From positions 372,001 through 436,000 of the forward strand of contig CBDICI010000004.1 in the NCBI GenBank assembly GCA_965277345.1: a stretch of DNA of 64,000 bases, given 5' to 3'. Below are positions 18,657-27,563 of the stretch, in pieces. The position numbers were made by a program, and so were the translations under genes. Each line of letters begins with the position of its first letter. Positions within the stretch are counted from its first letter, which is position 1. The stretch comes from CAIOYC01 sp965277345 (GTDB lineage: Bacteria > Pseudomonadota > Alphaproteobacteria > Caulobacterales > Caulobacteraceae). The notes beneath the pieces are model-generated. The model was not told the origin of the DNA and did no database searches. It was given only the letters and a program-made list of their open reading frames with translations.

Positions 18657-21560
18657 CTACTCGAACACCTTGCGGAAGCTGATCCCGACCACGCGGCCGA
18701 TGGGGTCGAGATAGGCGGGTTGGAAGCTCAGCGGTGTCGCGCCGGTGGCGTCGTGCACGCCGACGCGCTGGTCGAACAGGTTGGTGGCGAACAGGGTCAG
18801 CCGCGACCCCTTCAGGAACGGCCACTGTTTCAGCAGCCTGGGCTGGGCGTCGAAGCCGACCCAGAGGCGCAGGTTGGTGGTGGCGATGTCGGAGAACATC
18901 AGATCGCCGGTGGGCGCAGTGGGGTCCTTCACCGTGGTGCCCTGCTTCCAGTCGAAGCTCAGCCGCGCGCCGTACCCGGCCTGGGTATAGCCGAGCTGGG
19001 CTTCCACCTCGTTGCGGGGCTGGCCGCCGGTGGCGCTCGCCGCCGAACCGTTCAGCAGGTCGAACACCGGCCCGCCCTTGCGCACCAGAATCTGGTCGGT
19101 GAAGAACAGGGTGTGATAGACGGCCATGGAGAAACGGCCCTGATTGGGGTTCGGCCGCTGGAACCCGCCGCGCCGGCCGCCGCCTTCACCGCCGCGTCTG
19201 CCGCCGCCGCGCCCACCGCCAAAGCCGCCACCGGGCATACGCCGCGCGCCGGGCAGGTTGGGGCCGCCGCCCTCGTCGCCACCGCCGGGGCCGGCTGGGC
19301 CCGCCGCGCCGTTCGCCTCCTCCATCGCCGTGGGCGGCGGGGCCAGAGGCGGAGGATTGCCGAACAGGGCGCCGGCGGGACCGCGCGCCCGTCGCTCGCG
19401 GGACGAGGGCGGCGGCGCATTGCCGATGGGCAGCATCAGGTTGAAGCCCCAGCGCACCTCCGACCGGCGCTGGTCGGCGAAGTTAACCGGGCGCAGGTCC
19501 ACCTGGGTCAACTGGCCCGAGGCGTCGCGGACGAAGCGGTCCGGAAAGGCGGCCTCTATCTCCGCCGTAGCCGCGGGGAAGGTGGCGATGGGGTTCCTGA
19601 TATCGGAGGCGATGTAGTTGGCGCTCACCGTAAAGCTCTGCGAGGCCCACGGCTTCCAGGTCAGGCCGATCTTGGACACCGTGCGGCTGTCGGCGATCAG
19701 GGCCGCATTGCCGCCGGTGATCTGGTTGACCAGCACGGTCTGGCCGGTGGCGGAGTCGAACAGGCGCTGGCCGGGCGTAGCGATCAGCGGATTGCCGAGC
19801 TGTTGCTGGGTCGGCGCCGCCTGATCGTGCGTCTGGGAGACGATGAGGTTCAGCCCCGTGATCGGCGTCCAGTTGACCCCGAAACCATAGGTGTAGAGCG
19901 GCCCGAAGTCCGACAGTTCATCCACCGCCAGGTTGCCGTTCAGCGACACGTCGCCGAGCGCCGGGAGCACGCGCGTCTTCTCGCTGAGCAGCGGCAGGTC
20001 GAAATTGGCCTGCACATTCGTGTTGTTGCGGAAGAAGGCGCCGTGCCGCGCCAGGCCGCGCCCGAACGAGCGGGACTCGAAGTTGGACACCACATCGCCC
20101 GCCTTCAGACTGGTGAACACCGCGCCGGCCGGAACCCGGAGCACACTGCCGGAGGCGAGGAACTGGGCGTTGGCCTTGTCGGAGAACGCGCGTGCGGTGT
20201 TGTCGGCCAAGGGCGTGAGCCCCGCCCCCGCCAGCGGCCCGAACGGGTTGAAGGTGGGCGACAGGCGGTTCAACAGGGCCTGCAGCGCTGCGGCGTTTAG
20301 GCCGGCATCGGTCACCGTCAGGCTGTCGGCGTGGTCGTAGGCGCTGGTGAGCGAGTAGCGCCAGTCATTGGTGTCCTTGTTGGCGGTGAGGCCGAGGTGG
20401 CCGGTCCAGCCGGTGGTGGTCTGACGCAGCGGCCCGAAGGCGTCGTCGTAGCGCAGCAGGTTCACCGGCTGGCTGAAGGGCGAGAAGGGATCGCCGTTCG
20501 GCACGGTCAGGGTGACGCCCGCCAGGCCCTCCCTGGCATCGGTCTCGCTGGCGCCCAGGGTGCCGTTGAGGGTGAGGTTGGCGCCGAACGGGCCCGGCGC
20601 CGCCCGCACCGCATTTAGGGTCACCGCCTGGCTGACCGGCGCCAGCGTGCGGTCGCGCGAGATGTCGGTGAGGTTCGGCGTATTGGCGCCGGCCACGAAG
20701 TCCGCCAGCGTCGGCGCGCGCCCGGCGGCCAGGGCCGGGACGCCGGTGATGGTCACCGGCTTGCCGGCGGCCGCGCTCAGCGCCGGGTCGATCTGCGCGC
20801 CCGGAGTGGGCGAGACCACATTGCCGAGCAGGTCGTAGGGCGGCCCGGACGTAGTCTCGATCACGCCGCGATCGTGGTCGGTGAGTGCGGTATTGCCGCT
20901 GTAGCGGAGGTCGATATTCAGCCGGCTGTCGCCCTGGAGGTGAAACAGGTCGCCCTCGGCTTGGCCGCGTTCCTGGCCGCCCTCGGTGGGAGCCGAGCCG
21001 GTGGCCTCCGCAGTGATGGCGTGGAATTGCGGCTTCAGCACGATGTTCACCACCCGCTGGTTGGCGTCATAGCCGTACTTCAGCGACACCTCTTCCGGCA
21101 GGATATCGACGCGCAGGATCGCCTCGGTGGGGATGTCGCGGATTTCGTTGAAGCTGGAGATGCGGTGGCCGTTCAGCAGCACCACCGGGCTCTCCCCGCC
21201 CCGTCCCCGGTCGCTGCGCGTCTCGGGGGCCAGTTCGTCGAGCAGTTCGGCGATGGTGGAGACGCCGTAGGACTGGATATCCTCCGGGACCAGTTGCAGT
21301 TCCGGCTTGATGTCGCCGATCACCGCCCCCGGCAGCCGTTTGGCGGTGACCACGATGTCGTCCGGCGGCGGGTTGGGCGGGGCGGCTGACGGAGGGGCGG
21401 CCCCCGCCCGCGCGGCGAACGCCAACGTCATGGCGAGCGCGGCGGCGCCCGCCGTCCATCGCCCGGTCCGCACGGCGGCCCCGTTCGTCTGGCGCGCGGG
21501 CGACCCCACCCTTCGTGTCAACTCATCCCCCGCGGCGTCCGACGTCCCGACAGACGCCAT
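18657..21560 (-). CDS. TonB-dependent outer-membrane receptor with Gly/Arg-rich loop
   Basis: A receptor of about 967 residues. A signal peptide ending ARAGA precedes a TonB-box-like DDIVVTA, a plug domain (about residues 70-190, with VVLLNGHRI and SLKYGYDANQRVVNIVL) and a large beta-barrel ending in aromatic VGISFRKVF. The barrel holds an unusual insertion of about 90 residues. It is first Pro-rich and then dominated by Gly and Arg (plus-strand 19150-19260), probably an extracellular loop. The start is uncertain: I use 21560, while 21611 and the open frame to 21818 are alternatives. The ligand is unknown. It is divergent from a second receptor, leaving 376 bp between. Confidence 0.82.
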   Translation of the reverse strand: MASVGTSDAAGDELTRRVGSPARQTNGAAVRTGRWTAGAAALAMTLAFAARAGAAPPSAAPPNPPPDDIVVTAKRLPGAVIGDIKPELQLVPEDIQSYGVSTIAELLDELAPETRSDRGRGGESPVVLLNGHRISSFNEIRDIPTEAILRVDILPEEVSLKYGYDANQRVVNIVLKPQFHAITAEATGSAPTEGGQERGQAEGDLFHLQGDSRLNIDLRYSGNTALTDHDRGVIETTSGPPYDLLGNVVSPTPGAQIDPALSAAAGKPVTITGVPALAAGRAPTLADFVAGANTPNLTDISRDRTLAPVSQAVTLNAVRAAPGPFGANLTLNGTLGASETDAREGLAGVTLTVPNGDPFSPFSQPVNLLRYDDAFGPLRQTTTGWTGHLGLTANKDTNDWRYSLTSAYDHADSLTVTDAGLNAAALQALLNRLSPTFNPFGPLAGAGLTPLADNTARAFSDKANAQFLASGSVLRVPAGAVFTSLKAGDVVSNFESRSFGRGLARHGAFFRNNTNVQANFDLPLLSEKTRVLPALGDVSLNGNLAVDELSDFGPLYTYGFGVNWTPITGLNLIVSQTHDQAAPTQQQLGNPLIATPGQRLFDSATGQTVLVNQITGGNAALIADSRTVSKIGLTWKPWASQSFTVSANYIASDIRNPIATFPAATAEIEAAFPDRFVRDASGQLTQVDLRPVNFADQRRSEVRWGFNLMLPIGNAPPPSSRERRARGPAGALFGNPPPLAPPPTAMEEANGAAGPAGPGGGDEGGGPNLPGARRMPGGGFGGGRGGGRRGGEGGGRRGGFQRPNPNQGRFSMAVYHTLFFTDQILVRKGGPVFDLLNGSAASATGGQPRNEVEAQLGYTQAGYGARLSFDWKQGTTVKDPTAPTGDLMFSDIATTNLRLWVGFDAQPRLLKQWPFLKGSRLTLFATNLFDQRVGVHDATGATPLSFQPAYLDPIGRVVGISFRKVFE

Positions 21561-21936
21561 GCCGGAACTTGTCGGCCGGATCGGGGCGGATTGCTTGCGG
21601 CGCAGCAACATGACGTGCCCAGAAGGGGCGAACACCGACGATCGCCCGCCCGATAAGCTCCGCCGCGCCGGAGTTATGCACAATCGCGCGCTGGATTGAG
21701 CATTTGCCGTGCACCCGTCCGATCGATCGGCCGCCATGGGCGGGCGACTGATTTCAAAACTGTGACAAGGGTCCAAGCTTCCCGGCGATCGGATGGAGGA
21801 TACACGTCGGCGCCACAAGGCATCGGCGCCCGCTCCAACACCATCGGCAACAACGGCGAGGGGTAAAATCGCCGATCAAGGCTGCAGTTCGGGGGAAGAC
21901 CGGGAAGATCTCAAATCAAAAACGGGGATCGACCAC
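21561..21936. other. Intergenic region between divergent TonB receptors
   Basis: 376 bp that must hold promoters for both receptors unless the minus-strand gene starts further upstream. I see no riboswitch fold, no clear Fur-type 19-bp palindrome and no Shine-Dalgarno stronger than GGGGA about nine bases before 21937. An ATCGATCG-containing stretch at 21718-21730 is locally palindromic. Nothing else can be supported. Confidence 0.4.
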
Positions 21937-24378
21937 ATGACGAGAGTGCTTTTGAATTCAACCGCCTACGCGCTGGCCCTGATGGCCGGCGTGGCGACGG
22001 CGGGCGCCGCATCCGCCCAGGACAGCGAGATCATCGTCACCGGCACCCGCCAGACGGGGCTGAAAGCGGTGGACAGCCCGGCGCCGATCCAGGTGCTGGA
22101 CGCCAGCGCGCTGAAGCGCGTCGGCCAGACCGATCTAATCTCCGCCCTGGCCCAGAACGTACCCTCGTTCAACGCCCAGGCCATCGGCGGCGATGCGGCC
22201 AACCTGACCCTTTCGGCGGCCCTGCGCGGCCTCAGCCCCAACGACACGCTGGTGCTGGTCAACGGCAAGCGCCGCCACGGCACCGCCAACCTCGCCGTGC
22301 TCGGCGGCCCCTATCAGGGCGGCGCGGCGGCCGACCTGAACTTCATCCCGGTCGACTCCATCGACCATGTGGAAGTGCTGACCGACGGGGCCGCCGCCCA
22401 GTACGGCACCGACGCCATCGCCGGGGTGGTCAACATCATCCTGAAGAAGACCAATCACGGCGGCAACATCATCACCACCGCCGGCAGCTATATGGACGAC
22501 GGCGGCGACACCGCCGATCTCAGCGCCAATCTGGGCCTGGCGCCCCTCGGCGCCAATTCCTGGCTGAACCTGACGGTCGAGTCCAAGTTCCACGGCCACA
22601 GCAACCGCGGCAACCCCGACCCCCGCGTCTATAACCACGACGGCATCGTCAATGTGGGTCCCGGCGGCAAGAACATCGGCGCCGATCTCTATCCGGGCGC
22701 GCCGACCCAGAACAAGATTTCCGGCGACGCCATGTACCACCTCAACGTGGTGTCGTTCGACGCGGGCTACGACTTCTCCAATGGGTGGGAGGTCTATGGC
22801 TTCGGCACCTATGGCCACAAGAACGGCCAGGCGTTCGAGAACTACCGCGTGCCGAACCGCGCCCCGAGTATCTTTCCCATCGGCTTCGATCCCAAGGAGG
22901 AGATCCAGGAAGACGACTACGCCATCACCGGCGGCGTGAAGGGCAAGCTGTTCGGCTGGAATGTCGACCTCTCGACCACCTACGGCGACGACGCCGACAA
23001 GTTCTATACCGAGGGCACCGCCAACGACGCCCAGGCGGCGCTGGGCTCCAGACAGACCTATTTCTACGACGGCACCTTCACCGCCACGCAGTGGACCACC
23101 GACCTCGACGTGACCCGCGACTTCGACGTGCACATGGCCAGCCCACTGACCGTGGCGGTCGGGATCGAGCAGCGCCACGACACCTATGAGCTGAAGGCGG
23201 GCGAGCCGAACTCCTACCTCGTCGGCGGCGCCCAGTCGTTCCCCGGCCTCGCGCCGCTGAACGCCGTGTCCGCCTCGCGCGACAACACCGGCGTCTACGG
23301 CGATCTGGCCCTGTCGCCCGTCGAGCATCTGAAGCTGGACGCGGCGGTGCGCTTCGAGCACTTCTCCGACTTCGGCGACACCACCGTCGGCAAGCTGACC
23401 GGCCGCTATGACTTCAACCTGATGATCGCGGTGCGGGGCACGGTGTCCAGCGGTTTCCGCGCGCCCACCCTGGCGGAGGAATACTATACCAACGTCAATG
23501 TCGGCCCGACCTCGGCCTTCGGCCAGTTCGGACCGAATTCGGCCAACGCCAAGGCGCTGGGGATCAGCGGCCTGAAACCGGAGCAGTCGGACAACTACAG
23601 CGGCGGCCTGGTGCTGCACCCCCTGCCCAGGCTGACCGCTACTCTGGACGTGTACGAGATCGTGCTGAAGAACCGCATCGTCGGTTCGGGCAACATCTAC
23701 GGCATGGGCAACCCCACCGGGGTGAACTCGCCGGCGGTGCAGCAGGCCCTGCTGAACTTCGTCGGCGCGGCCACCATCGCCGGCGACATCCAGACCGGCA
23801 TCGACATCTTCGCCAACGGCCTGTCGACCCGCACCGACGGCGCGGAAGTCGTCATCAGCTACTCCACTCCCTTGCCGCAATACGGCAAGATCGACTGGTC
23901 GCTGAGCGGCAACTACAACAAGACCAAGGTCACCAAGATCAACGCCTCGCCGCCGCTTCTGGCGCCGCAGACCCTGTATAACGCGACGGCGCTGTCCACC
24001 CTGACCGACTCCGCGCCGCGCTACCGCATCGTGCTGGGCGCCCTGTGGAGCTACGACAGGTTCACCGTGAACCTGCGCGAGTCCTTCTACGGCAGCGCTT
24101 CCGGCCTCGGCGTCGGCGACGACGGGGTGACCTACAAGACCACGATCAGCGACAAGGCGCTGACCGACATCGAGGTCAACTACCAGGTCCGGCCCGATAT
24201 CAAGCTGACGCTCGGCGCCAACAACGTCTTCGACACCTATCCCAACCGGGTGAACGCCGCCCAGGTCGCCTCCTACCGGATCGCCAACGACAACGCGGCG
24301 GTGACCCAGTATCCGGGCTTCTCGCCGTTCGGCATCAACGGCGGCTTCTACTACGGCAAGCTGACCTTCACCTTCTAG
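21937..24378 (+). CDS. TonB-dependent outer-membrane receptor
   Basis: An 813-residue receptor. A clean signal peptide (hydrophobic to about residue 24, ending ASAQ) is followed by a TonB-box-like SEIIVTGTRQ. The plug (about residues 40-170) contains LVLVNGKRRHG and AAQYGTDAIAGVVNIILKK, and the barrel ends in FYYGKLTFTF. The barrel sequence resembles receptors for small organic nutrients or siderophores, but the ligand is not decidable. The ATG at 21937 is chosen because it places the signal peptide at the N-terminus; the open frame extends back to 21793 without one. Confidence 0.88.
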   Translation: MTRVLLNSTAYALALMAGVATAGAASAQDSEIIVTGTRQTGLKAVDSPAPIQVLDASALKRVGQTDLISALAQNVPSFNAQAIGGDAANLTLSAALRGLSPNDTLVLVNGKRRHGTANLAVLGGPYQGGAAADLNFIPVDSIDHVEVLTDGAAAQYGTDAIAGVVNIILKKTNHGGNIITTAGSYMDDGGDTADLSANLGLAPLGANSWLNLTVESKFHGHSNRGNPDPRVYNHDGIVNVGPGGKNIGADLYPGAPTQNKISGDAMYHLNVVSFDAGYDFSNGWEVYGFGTYGHKNGQAFENYRVPNRAPSIFPIGFDPKEEIQEDDYAITGGVKGKLFGWNVDLSTTYGDDADKFYTEGTANDAQAALGSRQTYFYDGTFTATQWTTDLDVTRDFDVHMASPLTVAVGIEQRHDTYELKAGEPNSYLVGGAQSFPGLAPLNAVSASRDNTGVYGDLALSPVEHLKLDAAVRFEHFSDFGDTTVGKLTGRYDFNLMIAVRGTVSSGFRAPTLAEEYYTNVNVGPTSAFGQFGPNSANAKALGISGLKPEQSDNYSGGLVLHPLPRLTATLDVYEIVLKNRIVGSGNIYGMGNPTGVNSPAVQQALLNFVGAATIAGDIQTGIDIFANGLSTRTDGAEVVISYSTPLPQYGKIDWSLSGNYNKTKVTKINASPPLLAPQTLYNATALSTLTDSAPRYRIVLGALWSYDRFTVNLRESFYGSASGLGVGDDGVTYKTTISDKALTDIEVNYQVRPDIKLTLGANNVFDTYPNRVNAAQVASYRIANDNAAVTQYPGFSPFGINGGFYYGKLTFTF

Positions 24379-24460
24379 ACCGCTTGTGGACGATGCGCCG
24401 GTCGCGCGGTTGGCGCGGCCGCCTCATCGAGCTAAACCCTGGCGTCAAACGGGGGGTGAC

Positions 24461-24733
24461 ATGAAATTCGACAAGGGGACGCTGGCGACGGTGCTGGCGG
24501 TATCGGCGGCGGCGCTGGCGGGATGCGACCAGCGCCAGTGCGTGGACGCCCAGGGCAAGGTGGCGCCGGACCGCTATTGCGGCGGCCAGGGTGGCGGAGG
24601 GGGCGGCGTCCATCCCGGCTTCTTCTTCGTGCCGGTGATGATGCGCGGCGCCGTCGGCTCGACCGCCGCCGTGGCGCGGGGCGGCTTCGGCGGGGAGAGC
24701 GGCGGCGGGCACGCCGGCGGCGGTGGGGAATAA
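24461..24733 (+). CDS. Small glycine-rich lipoprotein
   Basis: A 90-residue lipoprotein with a lipobox LAGC (Cys near 22), two more Cys (QRQCVDAQG and DRYCGG), then a Gly-rich tail interrupted by a short hydrophobic stretch (GFFFVPVMM). Its stop TAA directly touches the ATG of the glutathionylspermidine-synthase-like gene, so the two form an operon. In other bacteria a small outer-membrane or periplasmic protein (YgiB-like) likewise precedes ygiC. Function unknown. GGGGGG upstream of the ATG could serve as the ribosome site. Confidence 0.7.
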   Translation: MKFDKGTLATVLAVSAAALAGCDQRQCVDAQGKVAPDRYCGGQGGGGGGVHPGFFFVPVMMRGAVGSTAAVARGGFGGESGGGHAGGGGE

Positions 24734-25900
24734 ATGCAGCGCATCGCCGTCCCGCCTCGTGCCGACTGGGAGGCCAAGGTCGAGGCGCTGGGTCTGGTCT
24801 GGCATACCGCCTCGGGGGCGCCCTACTGGAACGAGGCCGCCTATTACGCCTTTACGCCGGGCGAGATCGACCGGATCGAGGCCGCCACCCGCACCCTCTA
24901 CGCCATGTTCATCGAGGCGGGCGCCTATGTGGTGGATCAAAGGCTGTTCGACCGCTTCGCCATCCCCGACTGGTGCTGGGAGCCGATCGCCGAGGCGTGG
25001 TGGGACGAGCCGCCGGCGCTGAACTACGGCCGCTTCGACCTCGGCTTCGACGGCCCGGAAGGCCGCGGGGGCCAGCCCAAGCTGTTCGAGTTCAACTGCG
25101 ACACGCCCACCTCGCTGGTGGAGGCGGCGGTGATCCAGTGGGCGTGGAAGGAGGAGGTGTTTCCCGCCCAGGACCAGTTCAACAGCCTGCACGACAAGCT
25201 GGTGGCCAAGTGGCGCGACATCGGCCCCTACCTGCACAACGACCTGCCGCAGGGCGCGCCGCTCGTCCATTTCACCCATATGGCGGAGGCCACCGGCGAG
25301 GACGCGGTCACTACCGCCTATCTGATGGATACCGCCCGCACGGCGGGATTGGCCAGCGAGCGGCTGCTGGTCTCCGACATCGGCTGGGACGGCCAACGGT
25401 TCCTGGACCTTCAGGGACGCCAGATCCGCACGCTCTACCACCTCTACCCCTGGGAATGGCTGGTGAAGGACGCCTTTGGCCGCAACATCCCGCCGGCCAA
25501 GGACCGCACCCTGTGGATCGAGCCGATCTGGAAGATGATCTGGTCCAACAAGGCGATCCTGCCGATCCTGTGGGACCTCTATCCCCGCCACGAACTGCTG
25601 CTCTGGGCCACGCGCGACCGGCCGGCCTCGGATAGCTATGTGCAAAAGCCGATCCTGGCGCGGGAGGGGGCCAATGTGCGCGTGGTCAAGGACGGGACGG
25701 TGCTGGCCGCCACCGACGGGGCCTATGCCGCCGCGCCGGTGGTCTATCAGGGCCTCTACGACCTCCCGGATTTCGAAGGCGCGCGCCCGGTGATCGGTAG
25801 CTGGGTGGTGGACGGCGAACCCGCCGGCCTGGGCGTGCGCGAGGACGGCCTGGTCACCGGCAACCTTTCGCGCTTCGTGCCGCACATTATCTGGGGGTGA
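24734..25900 (+). CDS. Glutathionylspermidine-synthase-family ATP-grasp enzyme (YgiC/YjfC-like)
   Basis: A 388-residue protein covering the C-terminal synthetase domain of glutathionylspermidine synthase without the amidase half. Characteristic segments are FEFNCDTPTSLVEAAV (the ATP-grasp/acid patch), LWIEPIWKMIWSNKAILPILWDLYPRHELLL and YVQKPILAREGANV. It probably ligates an amine to a carboxylate using ATP, but members of the YgiC clade have not been shown to make glutathionylspermidine. It is coupled to the preceding lipoprotein gene with no intervening base. Confidence 0.85.
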   Translation: MQRIAVPPRADWEAKVEALGLVWHTASGAPYWNEAAYYAFTPGEIDRIEAATRTLYAMFIEAGAYVVDQRLFDRFAIPDWCWEPIAEAWWDEPPALNYGRFDLGFDGPEGRGGQPKLFEFNCDTPTSLVEAAVIQWAWKEEVFPAQDQFNSLHDKLVAKWRDIGPYLHNDLPQGAPLVHFTHMAEATGEDAVTTAYLMDTARTAGLASERLLVSDIGWDGQRFLDLQGRQIRTLYHLYPWEWLVKDAFGRNIPPAKDRTLWIEPIWKMIWSNKAILPILWDLYPRHELLLWATRDRPASDSYVQKPILAREGANVRVVKDGTVLAATDGAYAAAPVVYQGLYDLPDFEGARPVIGSWVVDGEPAGLGVREDGLVTGNLSRFVPHIIWG

Positions 25901-25968
25901 TTTATCCACGGCGCTGGGCTTGGGCGCATAGTGGCCCTGAGCATGGCGGGCTCATGATTTTCAACAGC

Positions 25969-26071
25969 CTGTCATCCCGAAAGGCGCGTAGCCGCTATCC
26001 GGGACCCCGGTGCAGGTTCGCGCTGCTCATCGAGGTCCCGGCTCGCCGCTACGCTACGGCCGGGATGACAG
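25969..26071. repeat. Long imperfect palindromic intergenic repeat
   Basis: The ends are perfect inverted copies of CTGTCATCCCG (25969-25979 and 26061-26071). The similarity continues inward for about 40 bases per side, through GTAGC/GCTAC-like and CCGGGACC/GGTCCCGG blocks. In RNA this gives a single long hairpin of about 100 nt. This kind of GTCATCCCG palindrome is common in alphaproteobacterial intergenic DNA; it behaves as a non-coding repeat, possibly a terminator for the plus-strand operon ending at 25900. Confidence 0.65.
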
Positions 26072-26131
26072 ACCTGGAGGTCGACACGAAGATGCGCGCC
26101 AGAACAAGACCTCGGAGCATGGAGGGCGGCG

Positions 26132-26306
26132 TTGGACATATCTACCGGTGTGCTGGACACCGATGATGCTCAAAGCAATTGAATCTGAAGATAAAAAATC
26201 CACCACGTTGGACAGTCCAACGAGTCCAACGCGGATTGGACACCCGGAGAAACAGTATCACTCGTACCCGAATTGCACGGTCTGCACTCCGGATGGCATG
26301 GTGCAG
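26132..26306. repeat. TTGGAC/CTGCAC element, copy A
   Basis: It contains TTGGAC or its complement GTCCAA at 26132, 26208, 26215, 26224 and 26236, including the perfect palindrome TTGGACAGTCCAA at 26208-26220. These are followed by TGCACGGTCTGCACTCC at 26274-26290 and GGTGCAG at 26300-26306. The same 17-base word and the same accompanying motifs occur at 46948-47105. The element ends about 10 bases before the ribosome site of the M24 peptidase, so it may be an operator as well as a repeat. Confidence 0.6.
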
Positions 26307-26324
26307 CTCCATGGGGAGATTCCG

Positions 26325-27563
26325 ATGACGCCGTCCCGCCGCCGCTTCCTCGCCGCCGCCGGCGCCCTGCCCCTGTTCGGCGCCCTGCCCGCGCGTGCTG
26401 AGCGTTCCGCCCTGGCCGACATGGCCACCGGCGCCAGACCCATCGGGGTGGAGGAACTGCAGGCCCGCATCGCCAAGCTGCAGCGGCTGATGGGCGAACA
26501 GGGCGTGGGCGCCATGGTGATCGAGTCCGGAACCTCGCTGGAATATTTCACCGGCGTGCGGTGGCGCAGGTCCGAGCGCACCACCGCCGCGGTGATCCCG
26601 GCGCGCGGCGAGGTGGTTCTTGTGGTCCCGGCGTTCGAGGAGCCCTCGGTGCGCGAGAGCCTGCGCGTGGCCGCCGACGTGCGCGCCTGGGACGAACACG
26701 AGAGCCCCTTCGCCCGCATCGCCGGCGCGCTGACGGATCGCGGCGTGGCCAACCGGAAGGTGGCGTTCGAGGCCACCACCCGCTTCTTCATCGTCGATGG
26801 GGTGAGGAACGCCGCGCCGGGGATCGAGGTGGTGAACGGCGACCGGCTGATCCGCGCCTGTCGCCTGATCAAGTCTCCGGCCGAGCTCGCCCTGATGCAG
26901 GTGGCCAACGACATCACCCTGACGGCGCTCAAAGTCTGCTACGCCACGGTCAGGCCCGGCATGGCGCCCGGCGAGATCGCCGCCCTGATGAACGCGACCA
27001 CGGTCAAGCTCGGCGGGGCGCCCGAGTTCGCGCTGGTGCTGATCAACGAGGCCAGCGCCTATCCCCACGGCTCCAAGCAGCCGCAGGTCATCCACGAAGG
27101 TTCGGTGGTGCTGATGGACGTGGGCTGCGCGGTGCACGGCTACCAGTCGGACATCTCGCGCAGCTGGGTGGTGGGGGAGCCCACGGCGCGGCAGCGCAAG
27201 GTATGGAACACGGTCAAGCGCGGGCAGGAGATCGCCTTGCAGACCGCCCGGCCGGGCGTGCCGGTGGGGTCGATCGACGACGCCGTGCGGGCCTATTACG
27301 AGAAGGAGGGCTGGGGTCCGGGCTATCACCTGCCCGGCCTGTCGCACCGCACGGGCCACGGCATCGGCATGGACGGCCACGAGGACCCCTATCTGGTGCA
27401 CGGCGACCCCACGCCGCTGCAGCCCGGCATGTGCTTCTCCGACGAGCCCGGCCTCTACATCCCCGGCGAATTCGGCATCCGGCTGGAGGACTGCTGGCAC
27501 ATGACCGAGGCCGGGCCCAAGCTGTTCACGCCCCTGGCAAGGTCGATCGAGCAACCGATCTAG
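26325..27563 (+). CDS. Tat-exported M24 metallopeptidase (Xaa-Pro aminopeptidase-like)
   Basis: A 412-residue dinuclear metallopeptidase of the pita-bread fold; it removes N-terminal residues before proline or splits Xaa-Pro dipeptides. The N-terminus is a twin-arginine signal, SRRRFLAAAG, so it acts in the periplasm. Metal ligands are visible as DVGC...SDISR (two Asp), SHRTGHGIG (His), DEPGLY (Glu) and RLED (Glu). The ATG at 26325 has GGGGAG six bases upstream and puts the RR motif at the start; an upstream ATG at 26298 does not. Its stop codon overlaps that of the convergent peptide transporter, so peptide breakdown and import sit side by side. Confidence 0.9.
   Translation: MTPSRRRFLAAAGALPLFGALPARAERSALADMATGARPIGVEELQARIAKLQRLMGEQGVGAMVIESGTSLEYFTGVRWRRSERTTAAVIPARGEVVLVVPAFEEPSVRESLRVAADVRAWDEHESPFARIAGALTDRGVANRKVAFEATTRFFIVDGVRNAAPGIEVVNGDRLIRACRLIKSPAELALMQVANDITLTALKVCYATVRPGMAPGEIAALMNATTVKLGGAPEFALVLINEASAYPHGSKQPQVIHEGSVVLMDVGCAVHGYQSDISRSWVVGEPTARQRKVWNTVKRGQEIALQTARPGVPVGSIDDAVRAYYEKEGWGPGYHLPGLSHRTGHGIGMDGHEDPYLVHGDPTPLQPGMCFSDEPGLYIPGEFGIRLEDCWHMTEAGPKLFTPLARSIEQPI

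Larger units (their letters stand above)
25901..26324. other. 424-bp intergenic region with two repeat elements
   Basis: This gap precedes the M24 peptidase gene. It contains the long imperfect palindrome at 25969-26071 and the TTGGAC/CTGCAC element at 26132-26306, both listed separately. Between them (26072-26131) I see nothing recognisable. The block 26161-26200 is AT-rich relative to its surroundings (GAAGATAAAAAATC) and may be part of the peptidase promoter. Confidence 0.5.

Noticed and set aside
26132..26306. CRISPR-like array of TTGGAC motifs
   Set aside because: Motifs are only six bases, occur in both orientations and at irregular spacing; there are no uniform spacers and no cas genes.
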